Below are positions 28,301-42,307 of a stretch of 64,000 bases of DNA, piece after piece. A model generated the notes under the pieces. That model made no database searches, was not told where the DNA came from, and was given only the letters and a program-made list of their open reading frames with translations. The stretch comes from Cheilinus undulatus (taxonomy: Eukaryota; Chordata; Actinopteri; Labriformes; Labridae), in assembly GCF_018320785.1 (NCBI RefSeq), contig NC_054866.1, positions 10,195,385 to 10,259,384 of the forward strand, in the 5' to 3' direction. A program made the translations under genes and the position numbers. Positions within the stretch are counted from its first letter, which is position 1, and each line of letters starts with the position of its first letter.

Positions 28301-31300
28301 AGAGTCCACTTTTCTTCCAAATTTTTGTGCATGTTAAAAAATGAATTTGAGCTCATGTTGTGCTAATTATTTTTACACACTGACATTTTTTTTTTCCAAA
28401 GAGGTCCCATTTTTTGCATTTTCTTGCACCAGTCCAAGTCATTTCAATGGGGGATTAATAATTCAGATCAGCGCCTCCTGCTTCCTTCTCTCTTGCTCAC
28501 GCCCCTCCCGCAGTGAATCCTCACTTTAACCACTGCTGTTATCAACACTGGTACGTACATGTAATTATAAATCGTGCTCGGGTAGGGAGAAGGGGCAGAT
28601 AGAGTGCCAGCCTAGTCCGGCGGAGGTGAGTGCTTGCCCCAGTCAGTCAGTCAACCCTGGCGAAGTGCTTGTTTCTTGTCGCACATCCGTCTGTAAGGTT
28701 GACTTGTGGAGGCAGTTAGTAATAAATTAGAGATTTCTTCACTGAGCGTTGATCCTCTTTGTAGGGCACAAGCATTTTGTGTTTATTCAGAATCACAGAT
28801 AAAGGCAGAAATTTGTAGTCACAGCCACATCACAGAGACTGAATTTAAAAAGTTGCTCTCTGTGATGCATGGTGGTGGCAGCATCATGCTGTGAGGGTGC
28901 TTCTCAGCAGCTGGCCATGGAAGGCTTGTAAAGGTAGAGGGTAAAATGAATGCAGCAGAAACATAGGAAAATCCTGGAGGACAATCTTATTCAGTCTGCA
29001 AGAGAACTATGACTTTGGCAAAAGCTCGTCAGAAATGGTTTAAAGACAACAAGGTGAATGATCTGGAGTGGCTGAGTCAAAGCCAACACCTCAGTCCAGT
29101 AGAGAAGTTGTGGCTGGAATTGAAAAGAGCTTTTCAAGCTGATCCCTATGCAACCTGACAGAGTTCTGCAAAGAAGAATGGAGTAAAATTGCAGTGTCCA
29201 GATGTGCAAGCCTGACTGAGACCTATGTATCATTTCCAGCTGATGGCACTGTGGCTCCCAAAAGAGTGATCATACACCCTAAGTACAACACTGGAGCACT
29301 CAAACACAGAAATGTATCTGAGTTCTACGACTACGATGTGGCTCTGGTGGAGGTGAACACGAGTATTCCTCTTTCTTGGATGGCCAGGTAAGACAGACAA
29401 CACTCATTAATTTCAGATAAAAACATACATTTGTTAAATCTTAAAATGTGTTTGAACGTGTTTAATGCATATTAATGCTCTGTTGATTTATAGTTTAGTA
29501 TACAGTGTGTTTTTAATTGGACAGGCCTATTTGTTTACCATGTACGGTGCCAGCAAGTCGAGCCCTGAAAAAAGTCAACTCTACCTGTCAGCAGCACAGT
29601 ACGTGACCTTTGGTCCTTTTAATTATGCAAGTAGTCATGAGAACAGTATGCAAGGACTTCTTCAGTCTTTAAAAAGGGGTAATAGATTTATAATACTAGG
29701 TTAATCTAAATAAATGTATGCCTGCAGGGCAAGAACTACTACCTCACCCGGAGACTGCTGCCTCTTTCATTCATAAGGGCTCTAAACGCAAAATCACATA
29801 TATACAAACAGGAGGTCAGGTGAGAATAAAAGAACTGTAAATCATGAAGGAGGACTACATTTTATTTATGATTAAATGGTGTTTTGACTTGAATTTTCTG
29901 ATCAGAGGCCAAGCTGTGTGGAGAAGGCTAGAGGAACCCTTAAAGAGCCTACCAATGTGACCATGGACGAGTACGTACCTGACAGATTCCTCTGCACTGG
30001 AGGGCCCAAACACAAGTACACTGTCACCTGTAAAGGTAAGGACTCTACACTAACCATGCTGACACTAGTGTGACCTACTTACCCTTTTAATAACAAATAT
30101 GGGTTTTGATTTTGTACAGGTGACTCTGGCGGGTCACTCTTTCTGGAGAAAAGGAAGCGCTACTTTCAGGTAGGCTAATGTCCAACTTAGTGAACTTGTT
30201 TGATTTCACAGTTTTCAGCAACAAAATTCTAGCAAATACTCAGAAATACATAACCTCATACAGTCATGGACGAAAGTATTGGTACCCCTGGAATTTTTCC
30301 AGAAAATACACCATTTCTCCCAGAAATCGTAACAATTACAAATGTTTTTGGTGTACACATGTTGATTTCATTTATGTGCACTGGAACAACATGAAAAAAC
30401 AGAAGAAAAAGCCAAAATGACATAATTTTACTAGGGCTGTCAAAATTGACGCATTAGTGCACATTAATCCATCATCATAATTAATCTGATTAAAAATTTT
30501 AATGCAATTAACCCATCTACAGTGCAGAATGACTCAAAAATCCTGTAACGACTTTGACAACACATTTCGGGCAGTTTGTCCATGTAGGGTTACCGTCGAG
30601 CATGCCGCTGCACATGCGCAAATGGGCCATTGATCAGGTAGTGACTAAACAACTCGATATGGAAAATGCTAAACAGCACGTTGACCCTCTCGAATGGAAA
30701 TTTGAGAATTAAAAAACCTAGATGGAAAAGTTGACCAACATAGAGTATTATGCACAGTCTGCAGGAACGAGTTTTCTTTTCAACAAAGCACTTCCAGCTT
30801 AAAATACCACATTAACGGAAGCATATGTTCATCGGAGATTGAGTCTGTTTGCTTATGCAAAATGAAATTTGATTAATATAGATTAAAAATTAATGATATT
30901 TAATCATGATTAATCGAAATTAATCCACAGCAACCCTGTGATTAATCTGGTTAAAAATTTCATTTGACTAAATTTTACACAAAACTCAAAAAATGGGCTC
31001 AAAACATCAATGTACCCAAGGTGTGCTGGAAGAGACATTACAGCATTGTGATTTTAAAAAAAATGCCCTAATTACAGAACTGGATTATTGCATTTAATAC
31101 AGGCAGCCCTACATATCAATTTATGTTCATTTTAAACGACTTCATGATGCAGCCTCATGATATACACTCAGTGATCACTTTATTAGGTACACCTGCTCAT
31201 TATCACAGATACCTAATCAGCCAGTTACATGGCAGCAACCAGTGTCTGCAGGCATGTAGACATGGATGAGACAATGTGCTGAAAATCAATCCAAGTATCA

Positions 31301-32348
31301 AAATGAGGAAGAAATCTGATGGAAGTGGCTTTGAATGTGCCATGGTTGATGGTTCCATACAAACAGGTCTGAATATTTCACAAACTTCTGGAAATCTTCT
31401 GGGATTTTCACACATCTATCTCTAGGGTGTACTGAGAATGGTGAGAAAAGGATAAAAATCTAGAGAGCAGCACTTCTCTAATCAAAAATGCTTTGATGAT
31501 GTCAGAGGTCAGAAGAGAATAACCACACTGATTCGAGCTGATAGAAAGGAAACCGATCAAGTTATGCTGAAGAGCCTCTCTGAACAAACAACTAGTCAAA
31601 CCTTGAGCAGATGGACTACAGCAGCAGAAGACCAGACAGGGCTCCACTCCTGTCAGCTAAGAGCTATAATTCTTACAGACTCACCAAAATTGGACCGTAG
31701 ATATTGCCTGGTCTTATGAGTCCTGATTTCTGCCGCAACATTCAATTGGTGAATTTGGGAAATAAACAACATGAGAGCCTGCCGGTCCACCAACAACCCT
31801 GACACATTCAGTCACTTGAATCACCTTTCTTTCTCATTCTGACGCTGGGTCTGAACTCCAGCATACCATCTTGACCAAGTCTACATGCTTTGATGTATTA
31901 GATGCTGCCATGTCAAAATTCTTTGACAGTAACCTCCTTATTGTTCCCACATTATACTGAAAAATCACCTCTTATTCTTATATTCAGCCCGTTTCAAAAT
32001 TGTCCCTTGTGTTTTCCAGTATTTAATTTCTGCCAGAATACATCCTCTGTTTTTTTTTTTTTTTTTTTAATATTTGGGTTTTATATCTTGTGTGGCACTT
32101 TGTAATATTGCTTAATATATATATCAAAAAATATATATATATATTTGAACTGCTTTTGCCACCAGGTGGGACTAGTGAGTTGGGGCACTGCCGATGTATG
32201 CAGTAATACCGATACAAGGATGAGGGGGTACACTCCTGACAACCCACACCCTGATGCCCGAGACTTTCACATTGACCTCTTTAAGATCGCGCCATGGCTC
32301 AAAGAGCATCTTGGGAAGGAGATCCAGTTCCTGCCTGATGTTAAGTGA
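10351..32348 (+). CDS. c2: Complement C2 / factor B family serine protease, complete 19-exon gene
   Basis: Secreted zymogen giving the catalytic subunit of C3 convertase. Exons: 10351-10402, 10530-10639, 12662-12806, 12912-13097, 15692-15871, 16033-16131, 16217-16359, 16441-16582, 16687-16821, 20488-20592, 21898-22035, 26556-26665, 26760-26871, 29240-29387, 29525-29598, 29728-29819, 29906-30035, 30120-30169, 32166-32348; 777 aa, phases consistent. Signal peptide about 1-18, then a Tyr/acidic stretch; CCP modules about 36-102, 104-163, 168-224; a linker with GFGR|T (about R265), the likely activation site; vWA with MIDAS D-T-S-G-S at 282-286. Protease triad: H534 (TAAHC), D585 (YDYDVAL), S703 (GDSGG). 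GFGR and FQVGLVSWG favour C2 over factor B, but fish paralogues blur this. Exon 7 has a weak acceptor; 16229 is an in-frame alternative, 12 nt shorter. A second copy of exon 19 lies at 46494-46676. Confidence 0.88.
10659..12330 (+). mobile_element. Degenerate Tc1-like transposon interrupted by another element
   Basis: The left end TCAGTGCATTCAGAAAGT is Tc1-like. Transposase remnants include the GGTGGTGGCAGCATCATGCT box near 11402 and a WSDETK-like stretch near 11308. The match stops near 11763 and resumes near 12182 (CAATGCGATATTTAAGGG), so the element was split by an insertion. It fills most of complement intron 2. Confidence 0.75.
11764..12181. mobile_element. Non-autonomous element nested in the Tc1 relic
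   Basis: The ends TCAGGGGTGTAGCTAGGG and GCTACACCCATG are inverted relatives (core GGTGTAGC / GCTACACC). TGTCA occurs on both outer sides and may be a target duplication. It contains a C-run near 12158-12170. No coding capacity. Confidence 0.55.
13157..13350 (+). mobile_element. Tc1-like 5' terminal fragment
   Basis: ACAGTGCCTTTAAAAAGTAT and the downstream TTGGCTTTTTGACAAAAAA, CTACAAAGTTATGT and TTCACCCCCTTTAAAGTGAC parallel the left ends at 7791 and 27155. There is no transposase region. It lies in complement intron 4, shortly after exon 4. Confidence 0.6.
14146..14658. mobile_element. hAT-like non-autonomous element, copy 1 of 3
   Basis: It shares the order of motifs AACTCACTGCTGTTCTTTGT, CACTGATTGGTCCTGTCA, CAAGATGGATTCGCCAGTGA with 22329-22697 and, more loosely, with 54712-55216. 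The ends TAATCAACCTGGC and CAAGGTTA are imperfect inverted repeats, and GATATA flanks both sides. Located in complement intron 4. Confidence 0.65.
15501..15586 (+). mobile_element. LINE 3'-end fragment
   Basis: ATCCATCCATCCCTCCATTT plus TCTATACCACT, CACATCCTGGACTGG and CCCCAGTCAGTCACAGGGCT follow the well-known fish LINE tail order. It ends about 105 bp before complement exon 5. Confidence 0.6.
17279..18530. mobile_element. Non-autonomous element with an internal GTGGCAAAA minisatellite
   Basis: The left part (GGCCGCCAACAAGGGGGGAT ... GGGGCCCATGGAGGTCAGG type) reappears in reverse orientation near 33725-33810. The right end near 18455-18525 has GGGAGGGCCCATTCACTTGG. Between them, about 17640-18320, stands an imperfect tandem array of units such as AAAGTGGCAAAAATTGG. 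Located in complement intron 9. Confidence 0.5.
19398..19930. repeat. Degenerate TAGCTA-rich tandem repeat
   Basis: Irregular repeats of GCTAATGTAGCTAAAGC-like units fill about 530 bp of complement intron 9. There is no fixed period and no coding frame. Such arrays fold easily because TAGCTA is self-complementary. Confidence 0.6.
20296..20313 (+). repeat. Poly-G tract of 18 bases
   Basis: Uninterrupted run of 18 G in complement intron 9, about 175 bp before exon 10. Run length in a read-based assembly may be inexact. Confidence 0.8.
22329..22697. mobile_element. hAT-like non-autonomous element, copy 2 of 3, nested in Tc1
   Basis: The ends TAATCCGGC and CCAGGGTTA are imperfect inverted repeats. 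Flanks TATGGCCC (22321-22328) and TCTGGCCC (22698-22705) match at 7 of 8 bases. Removing it restores the Tc1-type order ACCTAT-CTGGCCCTGTTTGAA. Internal sequence matches 14146-14658. Confidence 0.75.
23281..23882. mobile_element. Second nested non-autonomous element in the same Tc1
   Basis: The left end TATTCCCACCAGGTGGTCCA and the right end GGAGTGCTCGGTGAAAATTA are inverted relatives. AAAGGCT flanks both sides (23274-23280 and 23883-23889). Internal motifs GTTTGGTAT and CACTTGGTGGGTG recur at 52081-52921, so this is a second copy of that family. Confidence 0.7.
24951..24990. repeat. Perfect 17-bp inverted repeat with 6-nt loop
   Basis: TATGAGATAAAAAGTCA at 24951-24967 is followed six bases later by its exact complement TGACTTTTTATCTCATA at 24974-24990. 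A further weaker copy of the left arm precedes it from 24922. Located in complement intron 11 between two transposon relics. Confidence 0.8.
25341..26465 (+). mobile_element. Degenerate Tc1/mariner-like transposon with both termini
   Basis: The ends CACTATATGGACAACAGTAT and ATACTTGTGTCCATATAGTG are inverted repeats. Transposase remnants include the reading 26161-26502, with a readable C-terminal part ([20 protein letters not shown]), but stops break the frame upstream. An internal 65-bp segment is tandemly duplicated at about 26001-26131. Located in complement intron 11. Confidence 0.75.
27155..27440 (+). mobile_element. Tc1-like 5' terminal fragment
   Basis: ACAGTGTCTATAAAGTATTC, TTTAGCTTTTTGACAAAAAA and TTCACCCTCTTTAAGGTGAC match in order the left ends at 7791 and 13157. 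No transposase region follows. Located in complement intron 13. Confidence 0.65.
27518..28048. mobile_element. Dispersed non-autonomous element (ATATTATGCAAAA family), copy 2
   Basis: It starts AAAGGGGACATATTATGCAA and ends near AAAATATGTGATCCTTAA. The ends are loose inverted repeats (GGGGACATATT / AAATATGTGATCC). A poly-C run lies near 27620-27637. Shares internal order with 6472-6850. Confidence 0.55.
28690..28860 (+). repeat. Unclassified repeat also present at 42308-42474
   Basis: About 170 bp nearly identical to 42308-42474: GTTGACTTGTGGAGG, GTTGATCCTCTTTGTAGGGC, GAATTTAAAAAGTTGCTCT. At this copy it runs straight into a Tc1 transposase fragment. Family unknown. Confidence 0.6.
28861..29226 (+). 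mobile_element. Tc1-like transposase fragment abutting complement exon 14
   Basis: GATGCATGGTGGTGGCAGCA starts a Tc1 transposase relic that follows the copy at 43720-44015 closely (AAAGACAACAAGGTGAATGA). The Tc1-like sequence runs to about 29226, only 13 bp before exon 14 at 29240, so the branch-point region of this acceptor lies in transposon sequence. Confidence 0.7.
30265..30425 (+). mobile_element. Tc1-like terminal fragment (second family)
   Basis: CATGGACGAAAGTATTGGTA followed by CCCCTGGAATTTTTCCAG is the left end of the Tc1 family whose right end stands at 44900-44990 (TTTCATCCATGAGTG). Located in complement intron 18; no transposase follows. Confidence 0.65.
30433..30960. mobile_element. 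hAT-like element with TTAATC-rich ends
   Basis: It starts TAGGGCTGTCAAAATTGACG with CATTAGTGCACATTAATCC and ends with TAATCATGATTAATCGAAAT and CCTGTGATTAATCTGG. This fits the widespread vertebrate hAT family that begins GGGCTGTCAAAATTAACG. No open transposase frame. Located in complement intron 18. Confidence 0.5.
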
Positions 32349-33444
32349 ACATTGAAGTTGAGGTCCAATGAGCTCTTCAAAGCTTTATTGTCATATTGAG
32401 TAGTGTGATTTGTATAGCTGTGGTGCAGTAATCTCACCTCCAGACTGATTTTTTAATTTAGTATAAAGTGTATAAAACACCTGCTAGTAAAATAACTGTA
32501 TTCTTTCTAATCACATCATGTAAAACATGCACAATCAGCTCTTAAATTAATAAAAAAAATGGAATATGACAAAGTGTTTGTTACAAACTGCTTTTTTGAA
32601 AAGATCTGAAGTAGATTTGCAAATGTAGTTCACATCATGATTTCTGCTTGGAGTTAGCTAGATGGTTTAGGCAGCTAAAGCAGGGTACACACTGACACTC
32701 TTGACGATTTTCAGCCTACTTTTCCCTTTCCTACCAGATTCAGCAAAGGTATGATAATCTGACAATTCTAAAAAGATGGAGCTGCTCTGACTTGATATAA
32801 ATGTTCAACATGTTCAGTACAATCAGAAATCCTGTTGCGTGAGGGGAACACCAAGGACAGCTGAGCAGGATTGTTAGGAGAACTTTAAACAATCAGGAAG
32901 CAAGCTGACCAAAGGAGGAAGCACAGCAAACACAGCCTTGGCAAAAGCAGTAAATGTGAAGCATAAAGTTAGTTGAACGGTAGAAATGGAGGAACAACTT
33001 GTTGATTTGTGGCAACAACATGAGTGTTTATACAACATGTATTGTAAAACATACACAGCAAGAACTAGTGCTGATATCTCAGGGTTTAATGTTTCAGTGT
33101 AGTTTTTACTCTAATAGTGTAATTTTAACTCCATTCAGTGTTGGAGTTATTTGACAGTGTTGATCTGTTCAGTGTTAGTCCAACTCTGTAGAGTCAGTTG
33201 ATCTAAACTCCACCCACTGCCATTTCAAGTCAGTGGGGTGGAGTTTTCCCAGCATGCCCTTGGGCAGAGTGTTTAGATGCTGTCTTTTGCACAGTGATCA
33301 CTGCTGGGATCCCTTTGCTCTTTTTTCTGGTGGATTATTGTGTGTTTGATGTTAGACACTTCTGCGGCATGGCTGCGGCATCCACTGAGTTAAATTAATT
33401 CCTGTCTGTGGCAGTGGATGTACTACAATAAAAGATGGTATGCT
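31009..33444 (+). repeat. Segmental duplication, copy A (contains the complement terminal exon)
   Basis: From AATGTACCCAAGGTGTGCTG to AAAAGATGGTATGCT this segment matches 45339-47748 in the same orientation, about 14.3 kb apart. It holds a truncated Tc1-like element from 31163 (CACTCAGTGATCACTTTATT), an AT microsatellite, complement exon 19, its 3' UTR and about 0.9 kb beyond. Confidence 0.9.
32549..32554 (+). terminator. Polyadenylation signal of the complement gene
   Basis: AATAAA lies 201 bp after the stop codon at 32346-32348 and is followed by a GT-rich stretch (AAAGTGTTTGTTACA). The same place in the duplicated copy reads AATTGAA. Confidence 0.7.
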
Positions 33445-33930
33445 TTGCCACTTTAACCCTTTTTTGCCATTTTTATAAATCATTTTTGCCCCTTCTAAAC
33501 CATTTCTACTACTTTTAAAATCTATTTTCATCACCTTTTCAAACATTTTTTGCCATTATTAACCTATTGCAGCAATTGTCAAACCATTTTAATTCAGTTT
33601 TTAACATAGGTGATTAACATTTTTCAGAAGGCTATTTACTACATGAGTTATTTCTTTGATAAGAGTGTTTTTTTTTTCAGGTTAATCATGAAACATGGAT
33701 ATCACAGCTTTACTTTACGATGGACCATGGTTTTGCTGACCTCCATGGGCCCCCAGTTTAGCTGGGTGCCAGAAAGCTCTCTCATTTATCCCCCTTTATG
33801 GACGGCCTTGTCTGCACACGACTATTCTTAAATGTGCATGGCTGTGTTCAACCACCTTCAGGCACAATGGGGATCCCTGGTCTATGGCACCTTTATTTTG
33901 GGGGTCAGAGCTGAAAAGGTTGAGAACCCC
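33440..33930. mobile_element. Second copy of the minisatellite-bearing element, opposite orientation
   Basis: TTTTGCCATTTTTATAAATC-type repeats (33450-33605) are the reverse complement of the GTGGCAAAA array at 17640-18320. They are followed by TGACCTCCATGGGCCCCCAG and TTTATCCCCCTTTATGG, the reverse complement of 17285-17345. It starts exactly where duplication copy A ends. Confidence 0.5.
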
Positions 33931-34228
33931 TGCCCTTATAAACGTGGTGCAGAAAGTGTGTGCTATGATGGATGTACATGTAATTCTTGAGTGTGTTTGT
34001 GGTGTGGCGCTGGAGCTGGCAGCTCTTTGAGCCAAGCAGATGGGGTGGAGAGGGAATCTGGCTGCAGCTAATGTGTGGTTTGCAAGATTTTTCCTATAGC
34101 TGCTTCTACTTCCCCACGTCTACACAAAGTCACTGATCAACGGGTGAATCCGCCCAAATCGTGATGTAGATGTGGAATGGTGAAATTGATGCAAATCACA
34201 GAATAATGCAACATATGCTCTGGCACTA

Positions 34229-35762
34229 CACCGCTGTCAAGCAAATGACATTTTCTCTTATTTTCCTAAATATTAATGTAAACGGCAGTCAGAGTATTTT
34301 TCAAGTCATCAGCCGTTAGAGCATAATTCAAATGTTTTTGAACAAACTTCATAATAATAACCTTTTTTTTTTATCAAAACCTCAATGCACTGTTCCACAT
34401 TATTAAGCACAACAGAGTTTTAAAAGATTTTATAGGTTGTAAAGAACTGAAAATGGTCATTTGTTGAATTTGCAGCATTAGGAGGTCGTATTTACTGAAA
34501 TCAAAGCTATTTCAATCAAAAACATCTTAACAGGCCAAGTTACACGTAAACATAGGAGTCCTTCTTTGATATCACCTTCACTATTCTTGCATCCATTGAA
34601 CTTGTGAGTTTTTGGAGAGTTTCTGCTCTGATTTCTTTGCAGGATGTCAGAATATCCTCCCAGAGCTGCTGTTTTGATGTAAACTGCCTCCCACCCTCAT
34701 AGGTCTTTAACTTCAGGATGCTCCAAAGGTTCTCAACAGGGTTAAAGGTCAGGGGAGGATGGGGGCCACACCATGAGTTTCTCTCCTTTTATGCCCATAG
34801 CAGCCAATGACACAGAGGGATTCTTTGCAGCATGAGATGGAGCATTGTCATACATGAAGAAAATTTTGCTACAGAAGGTTCTTCTTTTTATACCATGGAA
34901 GAAAGTGGTCGGTCAGAAACTCTTTATACTTTGCCGAGGTCATTTTCACACCTTCAGGGACCCTAAAGTGGCCTACCAGCTCTTTCCTCATGAATCCGGC
35001 CCAAAACATGACTCCGCCCCCTCCTTGCTGACATCACAGCCTTATTAGGACATGGTGGCCATCCACCAACCATTCACTACTCCTCCATCTGGACCATCCA
35101 GGGTTGCACAGCACTCATCAGTCAACAAGTCCATTTGAAAATGAGTCTTCATGTATTTCTGGGCCCACTGCAACAGTTTCTGCTTGTGAGCATTGGTTAG
35201 GAGTGGCTGAATAGTAGGTTTATGCACGACTGCAAGCCTCTGGAGGATCCTACACGTTGAGGTTGGTGGGACTCCAGAGGCACCAGCAGCTTCAAATACC
35301 TGTCTGCTGCTTTGTAACGGCACTTTAGCAGCTGCTCTCTTAATCTGATGAATTTGTCTGTCAGAAACTTTCCTCATTATGTCTTTATCTGCACGAACCC
35401 GTCTGTGCTCTGAATCAGCCACAAATTTCTTCACAGGACAATGATCAGGATTAATTTTTCATGAAATATCTAATGTTTTCATTCCTTGTCCAAGGCATTA
35501 CACTATTTGAGGCTTTTCGGCAGCAGAAATCCTTTTTCTTTCCCATATTGCTGAAACCTATGGTCTGCTCAATATTGTGGAACAGTGCATTTTGAGGTTT
35601 TTATTTTTTTAAAAAGAATGGTTATCAATATGAGGTTTGTTCAAAAACATTTGAATTATGCTCCAATGGCTGATGACTTGAAAAATATTTTGACTGTCAT
35701 TTGCATTGATATTTAGGAAAATAAGAGAAAAATGTCTTTGCATAATAATGTGGACAGCGGTG
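34229..35762 (-). mobile_element. Tc1/mariner-like transposon with long inverted ends and TA target site
   Basis: The left end CACCGCTGTC and the right end GACAGCGGTG are exact inverses and are flanked by TA (34227-34228, 35763-35764). The inverted similarity extends over more than 150 bp at each side (shared core CAAATGTTTTTGAACAAAC). The minus-strand frame 35045-35434 encodes a 129-aa transposase N-terminal part with a helix-turn-helix-like stretch (SRQVFEAAGASGV) and a LDGPDG motif. Downstream parts are frameshifted, so it is inactive. Confidence 0.8.
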
Positions 35763-37207
35763 TAAGTAATGTCAAGAGTTTCTGGTATTTTGTTGCGACT
35801 TTTCTCTATATTTATATGGAGGTGATTACACCTAAAATTAGAGCTAAAAGAAAACTAAAGGTAAACAGAAGAGTCTGATTCATCATTGAGATGACAGGGT
35901 CATACTGTACATGCATAGTAACCTGCAGGATGTGATGCATTTGATGTACATGTCATTTTCTTCTTAACCTAATGATTACCTACAGTTTAAAGGAGCACGT
36001 GGACATTTTTCTTTTATGGCCACCTCTGGTACACCTCAAGGTCATACAGGAGTTGCTCCAATACGCTGCTTTTGTTTATAAGTTGGGACTCTCAAACCAT
36101 TTATTTGCTTTTTCCCCCTGCTTATGTGGCCTGTGAAGAATGTCTGAGCTTCCCTGCAAACATTAAACGTGCAGTGTGCTGGTAAAGAGCTGTATCGAGT
36201 CATGTTTAAACCCTTCTGACCCATGGAGACCTCCCTGACCACTACAAAAGGCTGCAGTGTCATGTTTTAATTACACATGTAAAGCCTATTATATCCAGAG
36301 AGGACACCTGCTGGCAGGGGAAATGAGGCCAGCACCAATGTCTGCTGCATAGTCAAGCAAGCCCTCGCTCTGCCGGGGAGATGATAGCGCTATCATTACA
36401 TTTTCATATGACACAGGAATTGGAGGGCGCACTTAACATTCAAACCATTCTCCAGGGAGCATTCACAGGTTGAAATTGAAATGTTCCAGGTTGAAGGGTC
36501 ATCACTTAGAGTGCTCAGCGACCGCCACCTTGGGTCAGTGTCGCAGTTTAAGGCAGATGAACAGAGAGTGGTGTGTCTATGTGTCCTCTCACACACACTA
36601 TATACACCGTATGGTGAGTACACACTCTTAGATCTGTCTCATATTCATGACAACCACACTAATTCCCTTACCTGCAGCACTCATCCTAGACTGAATTTAA
36701 CTGTAGCCCCTTAAACTGAACCATAACCACTTTTTGTCCTCACAGGACTACATCTTCATCCATGAAGTTCCAGAGAATGTGTTTCTTTGTATGACTCCTT
36801 CATTCATGTTTGTTTTCTACAACAAATGTCACCAGTGACCAAATTATCCTGGCTCATACAACCGCCTGGTTAAAACATTTCAACAAGAGCCTGGGCTGCC
36901 TGCCATGGTAGCGCTGTAGAGGCTTGGTGTAGAAATATCACAGCTCCTTCATACGTGAGAGGGGATTTCAGTTGGAATATCTCACCGAGCACTTTGAGAG
37001 AAGCGGCTGTATTTACATTTAAAAGATCCAAAGTGGCCATCTGAAGCTAGCTACCTCTTACCTTAATTGCTGGCTGCAGTTGTACATGAATAAATCTACT
37101 TTAAAGCCTCTTTCTACTTGCCCCCCCACCCCTCCATCTCCCTCTCCAGGACCACATCAGAGTTCTCCCAGTGGCCAAAAGGCACAAACAATTGAGAGGG
37201 ATTGGAC

Positions 37208-37553
37208 CAGTGTTTCCCAACTGTTTTTCCTTGGAGCCCCCCTACATCTACCTAAAAAAGCGGAGCCCCCCCATAGGACCCAAGAGAGAAGAAAAAGTGA
37301 CACTCTGCTGTCAAAAACCAACATAGATTTTAATTGTTTCACTGATAAAACCCTAAAAAAGGCCTATGCAGGTTTTTCTTAACAAAAGACCTTTGCATAA
37401 ACTACTTAATAACTGCTTTATCATGGTTTTAGTCAATATTGGCAAATCTAATTTTGGCAGCCTCAGAGCAGGCAAAGCCTCATGCCCCCCTCCCCTAAGA
37501 TCTTTGCCCCTACCCACCCTAGGGGGTCCCGGACCCCAGGTTGGGAATCAATG
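37208..37553. mobile_element. hAT-like non-autonomous element, 346 bp
   Basis: The left end CAGTGTTTCCCAACTG and the right end CAGGTTGGGAATCAATG are inverted repeats of a hAT type. Flanks GATTGGAC (37200-37207) and GATTAGAC (37554-37561) match at 7 of 8 bases. No coding capacity. Confidence 0.75.
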
Positions 37554-38184
37554 GATTAGACTGTAATCCTGTTTTTACTTTCATCTGCCATATATTCAAA
37601 GAAGCTCCGTGAGGCATGGAATTCTTAGAGGATGTGCTTCATGGTAAAATAAGAGGAATCGCTGTAAACAATGCGGCTTCACGGGGATTACAAGTTTTAA
37701 ATGGCAAGAAGACAATGAGCTTGACAACAGATTTCCACTTAGTCTCTGCAGAATAAATCTTAGCCTGACAGTGGATTTAGACGTTGATATATGCTGTAAT
37801 GGTGAACGGCATGGGGTCACTGCAAACTGGCTGGATGATTTTGGGCCTGATTTTCCCCCGAACAACCAAGGGTTTGTGGCCAGAATGGAGGCTGGTTGCA
37901 CTGCTCGTTAGAGTCAATTGGATTATTCTGCTTCTTCTAATTGAGTCGGACAACTCCCAAGTTAATATCAAACATATTTATGATTCAACATTGGGCCTAA
38001 CCCTTTGAGCGCTGTGCTATTTTTAACCATTGTGTCTCACCTGGATATTTTGTCTCTAAACAAAACTTTAACCGGAGCTTCTCTATGTATGTCCAACACT
38101 CTAGCATCAAAACATTGTATAAATGCTTATTAGCAGTTCAGGCTTACAGAAAAGAGCCAGCGGGCGTTTGAGCTGAGGGCTGAA

Positions 38185-38210
38185 GGGCGGGACTTACTAG
38201 TCTTATAAAA
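38185..38210 (+). promoter_or_regulatory. Beta-tubulin core promoter: GC box and TATA box
   Basis: GGGCGG at 38185-38190 (Sp1-type GC box) is followed by TATAAAA at 38204-38210. The TATA box is 90 bp upstream of the ATG, so transcription should start near 38235 with a leader of about 60 nt, usual for vertebrate beta-tubulin genes. Confidence 0.65.
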
Positions 38211-38293
38211 ACAGATGGTTGTACTGCCGAATCATCCACAGAGACACGCAGCGTCACTGTTCTAAGATCTAAGCCTACCTCCAAAAATACAAA

Positions 38294-41642
<3,349 letters not shown>

Positions 41643-41703
41643 ACCTTAAAAGCTGTGCTGTTCCATGAAAATGTTACATTCTCAGTCATTTCCATTTCAT
41701 GTT

Positions 41704-41709
41704 AATAAA
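41704..41709 (+). terminator. Polyadenylation signal of beta-tubulin
   Basis: AATAAA 61 bp after the stop codon, followed by a T-rich stretch (TTTCCTTCTGCATTTTTG). A short 3' UTR is usual for this gene class. Confidence 0.75.
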
Positions 41710-42307
41710 ATTTCCTTCTGCATTTTTGAAGTTTGGGTCCCTCTTTTCTAAGACTTAAAGACATGCTAGAAATTAATGAATAAAAAATTAATTGGGTAGA
41801 TGCTTTACACTGTAGATAAAGTGTAGCGGCTTGACTGATGTTTCCCAGAAAAAAGTAAATAACTGTCCTTCAAACTCTTGTTGAACTGTGAGTGTTTGGG
41901 AGGGGTGCAGATGCCTTTATTGTATAAGATATGTTCAGTCTGGGTTGATAAAATTCAACTGAAATTAATGGTTGTTAAGGGCACTGATACTTAGCTTTGT
42001 GTGGATGCCAAATTTTAGATCTGATCTTAACAATTGCTGCCTTAAGTGTCTAAAATTTACATGTTAATACCTTGATGTTTAATTACTAGTATGGGAAAAT
42101 GATGGAAGACGTTAAGAAGTTAAAATGTTGAGGAAAAAGTCAGCTTTAGAAATTACAACATTCTTGACCTTTGGATTTTATTCTCATATTGATTTTTCTT
42201 CATGTGAATAATGAAAGAAAAAAAAACATGCTCTTTTTAGAAATGTTTTTTTCTTATGCCTGAGCTTAAAACTCTCATGTTATTTTCTCTTGTGGTATCG
42301 GTCTGCA

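Larger units (their letters stand above)
32349..38184. other. Intergenic region between the complement gene and beta-tubulin
   Basis: It holds the complement 3' UTR, the end of duplication copy A, an element with TTGCCATTTT repeats (33440-33930), a mariner-like transposon (34229-35762) and a hAT-like element (37208-37553). Between 35763 and 37200 and from 37554 to 38184 I see no coding exon or repeat with definable ends. Confidence 0.6.

Noticed and set aside
35045-35434. 129-codon minus-strand frame considered as a host gene
   Set aside because: It lies between the inverted ends of a mariner-like element and resembles a transposase N-terminus.
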